Shown: positions 1 to 8,808 of the stretch, one piece after another
Position numbering within the stretch: position 1 is the first letter of the stretch
How the letters are laid out: each line of letters starts with the position of its first letter
Origin: Pseudomonadota bacterium
GTDB taxonomy: Bacteria > Pseudomonadota > Alphaproteobacteria > Acetobacterales > Acetobacteraceae
Length of the DNA stretch: 64,000 nt
Reading direction: 5' to 3'
Assembly: GCA_021816925.1 (NCBI GenBank)
Contig: JAKAWQ010000014.1
Coordinates: forward strand, 1 to 64,000
Notes under the pieces: generated by a model
Told to the model about the DNA's origin: nothing
The model's input: only the letters and a program-made list of their open reading frames with translations
The model's database searches: none
Program-made: the position numbers and the translations under genes

Positions 1-235
1 GTGCGGGAAGGAATGCGCGCTGCGGCGCGCGGGGCTCCTCGCGATGACGTTGTGCGGGAAGGAATGCGCGCTGCGGCGCGCGGGGCTCCTCGCGATGACG
101 TTGTGCGGGAAGGAATGCGCGCTGCGGGCCGCGGGGCTCCTCGCGATGACGTTGTGCGGGAAGGAATGCGCGCTGCGGCGGGTGGGGCTCCTCGCGATGA
201 CGTTGTGCGGGAAGGAATGCGCGCTGCGGGCCGCG
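1..235. repeat. 51-bp tandem repeat array, about 4.6 copies
   Basis: Units begin at 1, 52, 103, 154 and 205, each opening GTGCGGGAAGGAATGCGCGC and closing CTCGCGATGACGTT. Copies differ at a few bases in the middle (GCGGCGCGC, GCGGGCCGC or GCGGCGGGT), and the fifth is partial, running to the manC stop. The period is 17 codons, so long open frames appear in all copies, but these are a by-product of the periodicity. The array probably continues left of the window. Confidence 0.9.
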
Positions 236-239
236 GCGC

Positions 240-1748
240 TCAGGCGCGACCGTAATTGTCCTCGAGGCGGACGATATCGTCCTCGCCGAGATAGGCGCCC
301 GACTGCACCTCGATCAGGGTCATCGGAATGCGGCCCGGATTTTCCATCCGGTGCACTGCGCCGAGCGGGATTTCGATGCTCCCGTTCTCGCCGAGGAGCC
401 GCTTCTCTTCGCCCACGGTGACGAGCGCGCTGCCGCTGACGACCACCCAGTGCTCGGCGCGATGGAAGTGCTTTTGCAGGCTGAGGACGCCGCCGGGCTT
501 GACGACGATGCGCTTGACCTGGAAGCGCTCGCCGAGGAAGAGGCTTTCGTAGTACCCCCAGGGGCGAAAGACGCGGCGATGGCTGGTCGCTTCGGGGCGG
601 CCAGACGCGCGCAGGCGGTCCACCACGGCCTTCACGTGCTGTGCGCGGTCCCGGTTGAGGGCCAGGACGGCATCGTCCGTGACGACCACGACGGCATCCT
701 CGAGCCCGACCACGGCAGTGAGCCGCCCCTCGCTCCTCACATAGCAGTTGGCCGCCGATTCCAGCAGCACGTCGCCGAGCGCGACGTTGCCGGCGGCGTC
801 CTTCGCCTCGATCTGCCAGAGCGCGTCCCAGCTTCCGACGTCCGACCAGCCGAGGTTGGCGGGCACCACGGCGGCGCGGCGCGTGCGTTCGGCGAGGGCG
901 ACGTCGAGGCTGATGGAGGGGGAGGCGCGGAATGCCTCGGCGCCGAGGCGGATGAAATCGGGGTCGACGCGGCGCGTCTCGACCGCGCGGCGCACGGCGG
1001 CGAGCACGGCGGGGGCGTGCAGCGCCAGTTCCTCGAGAAGCGCGGCGGCGCTGAAGACGAACATCCCGGAGTTCCAGAGGTGCCGCCCCGAAGCGAAGAG
1101 GCGGGCGGCGGTTCCGGCGTCGGGCTTTTCGATGAAGCGTGCGATTCGATCCACGCCCGGCGCTTCGGGCAGCGCCGCGCCGGGCTCGATCCAGCCATAG
1201 CCGGTTTCGGCCGCGGTCGGGAAGATGCCGAACGTGACGATGAAGCCGGCGCGCGCCGCGGGCAGGGCGGCCGCGAGGGCTTGCCGAAGGGCTGGCGTAT
1301 CGGTGATCGCGGCGTCGGCGGCCATCATCCAGAGGATCGCGCGCGGATCTTTCTCCGCGACCAGCAGGGCCGCGGCGGTGATCGCGGGGGCGCTGTTGCG
1401 GCCTTCGGGCTCGAGCACGATCCCGGCACCCGCGATGCCGGCGCTCGCGATCTGCTCGGCGATCAGGAACCGGTGCGCCTCGTTGCAGACGATGAGCGGC
1501 GGGGCGAACCCGGGGCCCACCGCCCGGAGCGCCGTGTCCTGGATCAGCGAGTGTTGCGAAACGAGCGGCCAGAGCTGCTTCGGATAGCTCTCGCGCGAGA
1601 CGGGCCAGAGCCGCGTGCCGGCGCCGCCCGAAAGGATGGCGGGCACTATTCTGTCCTCGGCGGGTCTGTCCTCGGCGGGCGCGGCGGCGGGCGCGGCGGG
1701 CATCTCTTCGAGTCCTGGGGCAAGGAGGCGCATCGCGGGTCCTGACAT
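240..1748 (-). CDS. manC: Mannose-1-phosphate guanylyltransferase / mannose-6-phosphate isomerase (ManC/AlgA/CpsB type)
   Basis: This bifunctional cytoplasmic enzyme makes GDP-mannose for surface polysaccharides. The 502-aa product has the nucleotidyltransferase signature LSGGAGTRLWPVSRE at about residues 39-53, followed by YPKQLWPL. A C-terminal cupin of the type II isomerase contains RPWGYYESL, QKHFHRAEHW and the ending EDNYGR typical of the family. The start at 1748 is chosen because GGAGGAGAGAGG lies just upstream; longer frames extend to 2366 but cover the opposite-strand hydrolase. A 33-residue Ala/Pro-rich N-terminal extension precedes the catalytic domain. The stop abuts the tandem repeat array. 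The assignment is by family motifs and length, which match well. Confidence 0.93.
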   Translation of the reverse strand: MSGPAMRLLAPGLEEMPAAPAAAPAEDRPAEDRIVPAILSGGAGTRLWPVSRESYPKQLWPLVSQHSLIQDTALRAVGPGFAPPLIVCNEAHRFLIAEQIASAGIAGAGIVLEPEGRNSAPAITAAALLVAEKDPRAILWMMAADAAITDTPALRQALAAALPAARAGFIVTFGIFPTAAETGYGWIEPGAALPEAPGVDRIARFIEKPDAGTAARLFASGRHLWNSGMFVFSAAALLEELALHAPAVLAAVRRAVETRRVDPDFIRLGAEAFRASPSISLDVALAERTRRAAVVPANLGWSDVGSWDALWQIEAKDAAGNVALGDVLLESAANCYVRSEGRLTAVVGLEDAVVVVTDDAVLALNRDRAQHVKAVVDRLRASGRPEATSHRRVFRPWGYYESLFLGERFQVKRIVVKPGGVLSLQKHFHRAEHWVVVSGSALVTVGEEKRLLGENGSIEIPLGAVHRMENPGRIPMTLIEVQSGAYLGEDDIVRLEDNYGRA

Positions 1749-1950
1749 CCTCTCTCCTCCGGTGGCCCAATTATGACGCCGGGCCCTATCGGGGCAAAGG
1801 AATCCGGCCGCACGGGGCGGCTTGCCGGGCCGGCGCGGCCCTTCCATCATGCACGGCATCCCGACCCTGAATGGAGGCCCTCCCGATGCCGCCATCCGCC
1901 CGCGCCAATGATCCGGCGCCCGAACCTCGTGCCGCCCGGGCCGGCGCCGC

Positions 1951-2751
1951 ATGACGAAGCATCTGCTCGCGCAACTGACCTCGGCCGAGGCGCGCGAGCG
2001 CCTGGCGGCGCGGCCGGTCATTCTGCTGCCGCTCGGCAGCCACGAGGACCAGGGTCCGCACGCGCCGATGGGAGACTTCCTCTCCGCCGCGGCGATGGCC
2101 GAGCGGATCGCCGCGCGTGCCGGCGAGCGCGGCACCGATGCGCTCGTTGCCCCGGTGGTTCCCTTCGGGGTGGCCGAATATTTCGGACATGCGCCCGGCG
2201 GCATCGCGCTCTCGCCCGCCACGTTCCGCGCGCTCTTTTCGGAAGTTCTGGAGGCGCTGCTGCGCCACGGCCAGACGCGGCTCCTCATCATCAACGGGCA
2301 CGGCGGCAACGTGCCGGTGATCCACGAGGTGACGCTTGCCATCCGCCGCGCGCGCGGCCTTATCATCCCGAGCTTCTATCTCTGGCGCATCGGCTATGGC
2401 TTGCTGCCCGGCATTCTCGGGCCGGAAAAGGCGCGCGCGGCCAGCGGCCACGGCGCCGATCCGCTGACGAGCGTGGCGATGCATCTTTTCCCCGCGCTGA
2501 TGCGCCTCGACCTCGTACCCGCTCCTGCCGAGCCTCCGCCGATCATGGGGCTGGCGGTCAGCGGGCTCGGGACGGCGCGTTTCGAAGGGGCCGAGATCCA
2601 AATTCCGATCGAGTTCAACGAAGCCGCGCCGGGTGGCGCGCTCAACGCCGACGCACGGCTTTCCGCTGCCGCCACCGGCGCTCTGCTGGTCGAGCAGTTG
2701 ACCGAGCTCGGCGCACGCTTCGTTCTCCACTACGCGCAAGAGGCCGCGTGA
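1951..2751 (+). CDS. Creatininase-family amidohydrolase
   Basis: The 266-aa protein belongs to the creatininase (creatinine amidohydrolase) superfamily of metal-dependent amide hydrolases. Diagnostic segments are LPLGSHEDQGPHAPMGD (residues 26-42), NGHGGN (115-120) and SGHGADPLTS near residue 165. The usual family motif is E-Q-H-G-P-H; here it reads E-D-Q-G-P-H, so the first metal-binding histidine is replaced by Gln34. That may mark a subfamily with different chemistry. No clear ribosome-binding site precedes the ATG. The gene converges on the UDP-glucuronate decarboxylase gene 34 bp away and is not obviously part of the polysaccharide pathway. The substrate is unknown. Confidence 0.85.
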   Translation: MTKHLLAQLTSAEARERLAARPVILLPLGSHEDQGPHAPMGDFLSAAAMAERIAARAGERGTDALVAPVVPFGVAEYFGHAPGGIALSPATFRALFSEVLEALLRHGQTRLLIINGHGGNVPVIHEVTLAIRRARGLIIPSFYLWRIGYGLLPGILGPEKARAASGHGADPLTSVAMHLFPALMRLDLVPAPAEPPPIMGLAVSGLGTARFEGAEIQIPIEFNEAAPGGALNADARLSAAATGALLVEQLTELGARFVLHYAQEAA

Positions 2752-2785
2752 GGCTCCCGGTTTTCGGCGCCGGAGCGGCCGGCCT

Positions 2786-3790
<1,005 letters not shown>

Positions 3791-3870
3791 GCGGCCCCTA
3801 TCCGATCGCCGGCCGGACGGAATGTCCGGGATTCTCCGCTGCCACGTGGCAAAGAGAGGCGCGCAATGTC

Positions 3871-4359
3871 AAGCCCGGCTTCGCCAGGCAGGGAACTTCG
3901 GGAGCAGGACACGAGATCGTTCTGGTCCAGGACGCCGGCCTCGAATATGATCCGGCGGATTATCCGGCTCCGCTGCAACCGATTCTCGAGGGCGAGGCCG
4001 ATGCCGTCTTCGGCTCGCGCTTCCGGGGCGGCCGGCCGCACCGTGTGCTCCATTTCCGGCACCGCGCCGGCAACGGCCTCTTGACCCTCGTTTCCAACGT
4101 CTTTACCAACCTCGACCTGACGGATATGGAGGCCTGCTACAAGGTCTTCCGCCGCGAGATCATTCAGGCGATCGAGATCGAGGAGAACCGGTTCGGCTTC
4201 CGGCCGGAAATCACCGCCAAGGCGGCGAAGGCCGGTTGTTGCGTCTTCGAGGGCGGCATCTCCTATTACGGTCGAACCTACGAGCGGGGAAAGAAGATCG
4301 GATGGAAGGACGGGCTCTCGGCGCTCTGGTGTATCGTCAGATACAATCTCTTCCGGTAA
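3871..4359 (+). pseudogene. 5'-truncated GT2 (DPM1-like) glycosyltransferase remnant
   Basis: From about 3913 one continuous frame reads EIVLVQDAGLEYDPADYP, then GSRFRGGRPHRVLHF, then SNVFTNLDLTDMEACYKVFR, ending with WKDGLSALWCIVRYNLFR. These are the second half of a dolichol-phosphate-mannose-synthase-like family 2 glycosyltransferase. The first 80 or so residues (the nucleotide-binding N-terminus) are missing: only about 80 bp separate this homology from the UDP-glucuronate decarboxylase start, with no start codon or N-terminal motif. The first ATG in frame, at 4045, lies after the catalytic QDA segment. I read it as a deletion remnant. An alternative is that the shortened C-terminal part is still translated. 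Confidence 0.7.
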
Positions 4360-4760
4360 GCTTCTACACCTATTTCGTGGTCGGCGGGCTCGCCGCAATC
4401 GTCGATATCGGCGGTTTCATGCTGCTCACCGGGGCCTTCGGCATCCCCTGGTTCTGGGCCGCGCTTGCCAGCTTCGTGGTCTCCGCGGCGGTCAATTACC
4501 TGCTTTCGATCCGCTTCGTCTTTGAAAGCGGGGTCCGCTTCCGCCGCCATCACGAGATGGCGCTGGTGCTGCTGGTGAGCGTGATCGGGCTCGGTTTCAA
4601 TGAAGCGGCGCTCTGGCTGATGATTGCGGGCGTGGACCTCGGGCGCCTGCCTGCCAAGGTGATCGCGACCGGCGTCGTGTTCCTCTGGAACTACAGCGCA
4701 CGGCAGCGCTTCATTTTCCGCGCGGCGCGTGCGCGTGTCAGGCGGCGCGACGCTGCATGA
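4302..4760 (+). CDS. GtrA-family membrane protein (polyprenyl-phosphate sugar flippase type)
   Basis: The roughly 150-aa product has four hydrophobic segments: FVVGGLAAIVDIGGFMLL, FWAALASFVVSAAVNYLL, MALVLLVSVIGLGFNEAALW and KVIATGVVFLWNY. The YLLSIRFVF and RFIF patterns are typical of GtrA, which is thought to flip undecaprenyl-phosphate-linked sugars across the inner membrane. It overlaps the end of the truncated GT2 gene, a common pairing in which GT2 charges the lipid carrier and GtrA flips it. The start is uncertain: ATG 4302 follows GGGGAAAG, while GTG 4329 would give a shorter N-terminus closer to the usual family form. Confidence 0.8.
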   Translation: MEGRALGALVYRQIQSLPVSFYTYFVVGGLAAIVDIGGFMLLTGAFGIPWFWAALASFVVSAAVNYLLSIRFVFESGVRFRRHHEMALVLLVSVIGLGFNEAALWLMIAGVDLGRLPAKVIATGVVFLWNYSARQRFIFRAARARVRRRDAA

Positions 4761-4773
4761 GGCGGGAGAGAAG

Positions 4774-6459
4774 ATGTCGAGAACCGTTGCCCGCCTGATC
4801 GCCGAAAGCCTCGAAGCGCATGGCGTGGATCAGGTCTTCTGCGTGCCCGGCGAGAGCTATGTCGGCCTCACCACCGTGCTCGCCGAAGGCAACGCGATCC
4901 GTTTGATCGTCTGCCGTCACGAAAGCGGGGCCGGGTTCATGGCCGCGGCCGACGGCAGGCTCCGCCCGCGTGCCGGCGTTGCGATCGTCTCGCGCGGCCC
5001 CGGGCTTTCGAACGCGATGGTGGCGCTGCACTCGGCCTGGCACGACGCGACGCCGATGGTGATGCTGATCGGCCAGGTGGAGCGCGCCGAGGCCGGCCGC
5101 CAGGCGCTGCAGGAGCAGAACTACGCGCGCCTTCTCTCCGATATCACCAAATCGGTGATCGAGGTGAACGAGCCCGCGCAGGCATCCGAGGCGATCGCGC
5201 GCGCCTTTCATTTCGCCGAGAGCGGCACGCCGGGCCCGGTTGCGGTGGTGGTGCCGGAAGATCTCTTCGATGCCGAAACGGAGGCGCCGCTCGCGCGGCC
5301 GCGGCCGCAGGCGCTTGCGGCCCCGCGCGGGGAGGATCTCGACCGGCTCGCGGAGATGCTCGCGCGCGCGGTGCGCCCGCTTGTGCTGGTGGGTGGCGCG
5401 CTCGCCGCCGATTCGCTCACCGACGGCGCGGTTGCGACCGACCTTGTGCGGTTCGCCGAAAGCTGGATGCTGCCGATCTCTCCCACGCATCGCCGGCCGC
5501 AGCTATTCGACAGCCGGCATCCGAACCACGGCGGATACATGGGGATCCGCGTGCCGCCGCCGCTCTTGTCCGAGATGCAGAAGGCGGACCTGTTGGTGGC
5601 GCTCGGCGAGCGGCTGACCGACACGGTGAGCCAGGGCTACCGCTTCCCGCGCGCGCCGGATCCGCAATTGCCGCTTGTTCATGTCTGGCCGGATGCGAAC
5701 GAGATCGGCCGCGTATGGCGCCCGGATCTCGGTCTCGCCTGTTCGCCGCACGAGGTGATCAAGGCGCTCATTGCGCGTGGCGCGCCGCCCGGGGCGGAGG
5801 CGAGGCAGGGCTGGGTGGGGACGCTGCACGCGCTCTCGCTCGGCCTCATGGAGCCTTGCTGGGAACCGGCGCCGGACGGGCTCAACTTCGCGGCCGTGGT
5901 GTGTGCGGTGAACCGCCATCTTGCGCCCGACGCCGCGGTGACCTCGGACGCCGGCAATTTCGGCTCGTTCGTGCATCGCTATCTCGATTTCCGGCCGGGG
6001 CAGACCTTCCTTTCCTCGGTGGTCGGTGCCATGGGCTCGGGCGTGCCGATGGCGGTTGCCGCCGCGCTCCGCCATCCGGAGCGCCAGACGATTGCTTTCG
6101 TGGGCGACGGCGGGGCGCTGATGACCGGCAACGAGCTGGCCACCGCCCGCCAGTACGGCGCCAAGCCGATCGTCATCATCTCCGACAACGGCATGTACGG
6201 GACGATCGGCATGCATACGGCGATGCGCTACCCCGATCGCCCGTTCATCGAGGCGACGCGCCTGACCAACCCCGACTTCGCGGCCTGGGCGCGCGCCTTC
6301 GGCGCGGAGGGCATCACCATCCGGGAGGACGCCGAGGTCCGGCCTGCGATTGCGGAAGCCTTCGCCGTTCGATCTCGCCCCGTCGTCGTGCACTGCCTCA
6401 CCTCGGCGCTGCAGATGAGTGCCTGGCGGCGCTATGACCGCGGTCCCTCTCTTCCATGA
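4774..6459 (+). CDS. Thiamine-diphosphate-dependent enzyme, acetolactate synthase-like large subunit
   Basis: The 561-aa protein has the three-domain layout of the acetolactate synthase / benzoylformate decarboxylase family. The N-terminal PYR domain has the cofactor-activating Glu27 in FCVPGESY, a middle domain begins near residue 195, and the C-terminal PP domain has GDGGALMTGNELATAR and SDNGMYGT, the Mg/ThDP motif (GDG to DN). ATG 4774 is preceded by GGCGGGAGAGAAG. No small regulatory subunit gene is adjacent and the gene stands apart from ilv genes, so a role in branched-chain amino-acid synthesis is not supported. It may act on another 2-oxo acid. It is the last chromosomal gene before the phage cluster. 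Confidence 0.85.
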   Translation: MSRTVARLIAESLEAHGVDQVFCVPGESYVGLTTVLAEGNAIRLIVCRHESGAGFMAAADGRLRPRAGVAIVSRGPGLSNAMVALHSAWHDATPMVMLIGQVERAEAGRQALQEQNYARLLSDITKSVIEVNEPAQASEAIARAFHFAESGTPGPVAVVVPEDLFDAETEAPLARPRPQALAAPRGEDLDRLAEMLARAVRPLVLVGGALAADSLTDGAVATDLVRFAESWMLPISPTHRRPQLFDSRHPNHGGYMGIRVPPPLLSEMQKADLLVALGERLTDTVSQGYRFPRAPDPQLPLVHVWPDANEIGRVWRPDLGLACSPHEVIKALIARGAPPGAEARQGWVGTLHALSLGLMEPCWEPAPDGLNFAAVVCAVNRHLAPDAAVTSDAGNFGSFVHRYLDFRPGQTFLSSVVGAMGSGVPMAVAAALRHPERQTIAFVGDGGALMTGNELATARQYGAKPIVIISDNGMYGTIGMHTAMRYPDRPFIEATRLTNPDFAAWARAFGAEGITIREDAEVRPAIAEAFAVRSRPVVVHCLTSALQMSAWRRYDRGPSLP

Positions 6460-6892
6460 CCCAACCTGAAGGGTGGTGCGCTGATTTTGGGGTCGGGGCT
6501 GGGGGAGCCGTTGATTTGCTTTGAGCGGCGGTGAAGTGGTCCAAGTGTGTCGTGGTGAATACTTCTTCCTGTGGCGGCGATCATGCGTGACGGATCGAGT
6601 CCGTGCCGGCTGCTCATTCGGGATGTTCGTCCGCGAGAAGCATAGCAACGGCCTGGCCTTGCATCACCTTTACCGAGGCGCAATGCTCCGGGGGTCAATG
6701 CTCCGGGACGCCGTAGCCGAATCAAATGGCGGGCCACTCTCGACTTGACCAAATGGCACAGTTTCGGGCAGTAATGATGCTATTGTCGAAGTCGTATGCG
6801 CCGGGGACAAAGCCTCGCAGATTGGCGTTGCGAGCAATCTTCGGGCGCGTCGTTACGTGGACCCGAGTCGCGATATCGAGGTGATTTGCGGC
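6460..6892. other. Gene-free junction between host gene and phage cluster
   Basis: These 433 bp contain no coding frame that I can support on either strand. Base composition is more mixed than in the flanking genes. There is a short tandem duplication around 6678-6711 (AATGCTCCGGG twice). I found no tRNA and no sequence shared with the right-hand junction (39478-39770) long enough to be an attachment site. Confidence 0.5.
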
Positions 6893-7366
6893 ATGGGTAT
6901 TCATAAGGCGGAGCGGGAACGATTCCTGAAGCTTCTGGCCACAACGGGCAGCGTTTCTCTGGCGGCCGAGCGCGCCGGCATTTCGAGGAGCCGTTTTTAT
7001 CATTGGCGTGAACGCGATACGCACTTTGCTGCCGCGTGGCGCGAGGCGATTGAAATCGCGACTGATGCACTCGAGGCAGAAGCACGGCGCCGGGCCATCG
7101 AAGGAGTTGAGACAACCGTCGTTTATGGCGGACGGATGGTCCGGGACGATTCCGGGAAGCCGCTGACCGTCCGCCGATATTCCGATAGCCTTCTCGCCCT
7201 TCTATTGCGGGCGCATCGTCCCGAGAAGTACCGCGAGAGGTTGCCTCACGGCTCCGGCGATCCAGAAGGGAGCGGAGCACGCTTCACATTCCGGATCAGC
7301 GAAAGATCTCCGGCGCAGGAAGTTAAGGCTGGCGGGAGTGCGGACAGTCGAGACGATCGATTATGA
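6893..7366 (+). CDS. Phage terminase small subunit-like HTH protein
   Basis: The 157-aa protein starts at an ATG preceded by GAGGTGATTTGCGGC, a good ribosome-binding site. Residues about 10-45 form a helix-turn-helix (LLATTGSVSLAAERAGISRS, then RFYHWRERD), the DNA-recognition fold expected of small terminases. A helical central region (AWREAIEIATDALEAEARRR) would support oligomerisation, and LLRAHRPEKYRER near the C-terminus is a motif of this protein type. It overlaps the large terminase gene by 29 nt, consistent with the small/large subunit pairing. Identification rests on the HTH, size and position. Confidence 0.8.
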   Translation: MGIHKAERERFLKLLATTGSVSLAAERAGISRSRFYHWRERDTHFAAAWREAIEIATDALEAEARRRAIEGVETTVVYGGRMVRDDSGKPLTVRRYSDSLLALLLRAHRPEKYRERLPHGSGDPEGSGARFTFRISERSPAQEVKAGGSADSRDDRL

Positions 7367-8783
7367 GAGGCCGTGGTTATATCAACGGCAGCGTGAGGCC
7401 ATCTTCCACGCCGAGCGGTACGGGCTGATCGAGGCTTCGACCAAATCGGGCAAGACGTGGGGCTGCATCGTGTGGCTCCTGGAGCAGGCTATGGGAGGCC
7501 GGCGGGGTACCGCCTACTGGTGGATCGCGCCCTCCTACCAGCAGGCGGAGATCGCGTTCCGGCGGCTGAAGGGCAAGCTGCCGCGCAGGCTGTGCCAGCC
7601 CAACGAGGCGAGGCTCACCATCGCGCTCGGCAACGGCGCGGTGGTCTGGTTCAAGTCGGGCGAGCGGCCGGACGGGCTCTACGGCGAGGACGTTCACGCC
7701 GCCGTGATCGACGAGGCGAGCCGGCTGCGCGAGGAAGCGTGGCACGCGGTGCGGACGACGCTGACGGCGACCCAGGGGCCGGTCAGGATCATCGGCAACG
7801 TCAAGGGCCGGCGGAACTGGTTCTATGCCTTGGCGCGGCGGGCCGAGGCGGGCGAGCCCGGCATGCGGTATGCCAAGCTGATCGCGGCGGATGCGATCGC
7901 GGCGGGGGTGCTCGATGCGGCCGAGGTCGAGGACGCCAGGCGGGCGCTCCCGGAGGCGGTGTTCCGCGAGCTCTATCTGGCCGAGCCATCCGATGATGGC
8001 GGCAACCCGTTCGGGCTGGCGGCGATTGCCGAGTGCGTGACGGACGGAGTCAGTGGCACGCCGCCGGCGTGCTGGGGCTGGGACCTGGCGAAATCGCAGG
8101 ACTGGACGGTCGGCGTGGCGCTCGACCTCGAGGGCCGCGTGTGCCGCTTCGAGCGCTGGCAGGCGCCGTGGCAAGAGACGATCGAGGGCGTGCGGGCGGC
8201 GACCGGCGATGCGCCGGCGCTGGTGGATGCGACGGGGGTCGGTGACCCGGTGGTCGAGGCTCTGCAGCGCGGCGGGGGCGGCAATTTCGAGGGCTTCAAG
8301 TTCACGGCGCAGTCGAAGCAGCAACTGATGGAGGGCCTCGCGGTCGCGATCCAGCGGCAGGAGGTGCGGTTTCCGGAGGGTATGATCCGGGTCGAGCTCG
8401 AGCAGTTCGAGTACGAATATTCGAGGACCGGCGTGCGTTATGCGGCGCCGGAGGGCGCGCACGACGATTGCGTGTGCGCGCTGGCTCTCGCCTGGCGCAA
8501 GGCAGCCGAGGTGCAGCCTGGCGCGGGCGTGCTCGGATGGATGATGCAGCAGTTGGCTGGGCAGCAGAAGCAGCAAGTGCCGGACCCGCTGCCGTGGCGG
8601 ACTGCCCGTCTGGGGCGCCGTGACGATCCGGTGCCGGCGAGCGGTGTGGAGACGGACATCTACGCCGAGGCGAGGCGCAAGCTCGGGCTCAATCCCGAGC
8701 ATGTGTGTGTGCGCTGCGGCGGCAGGATAGGAGCGAGCAGAGTGACCGACGGCGTGCAGAGCTGGCATCCGGAGTGCCGATGA
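7338..8783 (+). CDS. Phage terminase large subunit (ATPase/nuclease)
   Basis: This is the packaging motor. The 481-aa product has a Walker A variant ASTKSGKT (residues 33-40), a Walker B-like AAVIDEAS about 100 residues later, and GNVKGRRNWFY as coupling motif. The RNase H-like nuclease domain shows WGWDLAKSQDWTV, LVDATGVGDPVVE and HDDCVCALALA with its acidic residues. The GTG start at 7338 follows GGCGGGA. After the nuclease there is a roughly 70-residue tail ending in a C-x2-C...H-x2-C cluster (CVRCGGRI to WHPEC), a probable zinc-binding module not needed in most terminases. Confidence 0.92.
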   Translation: MRTVETIDYERPWLYQRQREAIFHAERYGLIEASTKSGKTWGCIVWLLEQAMGGRRGTAYWWIAPSYQQAEIAFRRLKGKLPRRLCQPNEARLTIALGNGAVVWFKSGERPDGLYGEDVHAAVIDEASRLREEAWHAVRTTLTATQGPVRIIGNVKGRRNWFYALARRAEAGEPGMRYAKLIAADAIAAGVLDAAEVEDARRALPEAVFRELYLAEPSDDGGNPFGLAAIAECVTDGVSGTPPACWGWDLAKSQDWTVGVALDLEGRVCRFERWQAPWQETIEGVRAATGDAPALVDATGVGDPVVEALQRGGGGNFEGFKFTAQSKQQLMEGLAVAIQRQEVRFPEGMIRVELEQFEYEYSRTGVRYAAPEGAHDDCVCALALAWRKAAEVQPGAGVLGWMMQQLAGQQKQQVPDPLPWRTARLGRRDDPVPASGVETDIYAEARRKLGLNPEHVCVRCGGRIGASRVTDGVQSWHPECR

Positions 8784-8808
8784 GCGGCGGGCGCGAGGAG
8801 CGAACAGA

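Noticed and set aside
1-255. Open frame across the 51-bp repeats
   Set aside because: The unit length is a multiple of three, so open frames are automatic. No ribosome-binding site or natural protein composition is present.
1749-2366. 206-codon N-terminal extension of ManC
   Set aside because: It runs antisense to the creatininase gene and precedes the strong ribosome-binding site at the 1748 start.
4774-6459. Acetolactate synthase IlvB/IlvG
   Set aside because: There is no small subunit and no ilv neighbours. The family is broad, so a specific ilv name would be unsupported.
6521-6748. 75-aa plus-strand frame at the left junction
   Set aside because: There is no ribosome-binding site and no recognisable composition. 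It probably reflects lower stop density by chance.
6460-6892. Phage attachment site or tRNA at the left junction
   Set aside because: No tRNA-like cloverleaf was seen and no stretch matches the right junction beyond short GC-rich words.
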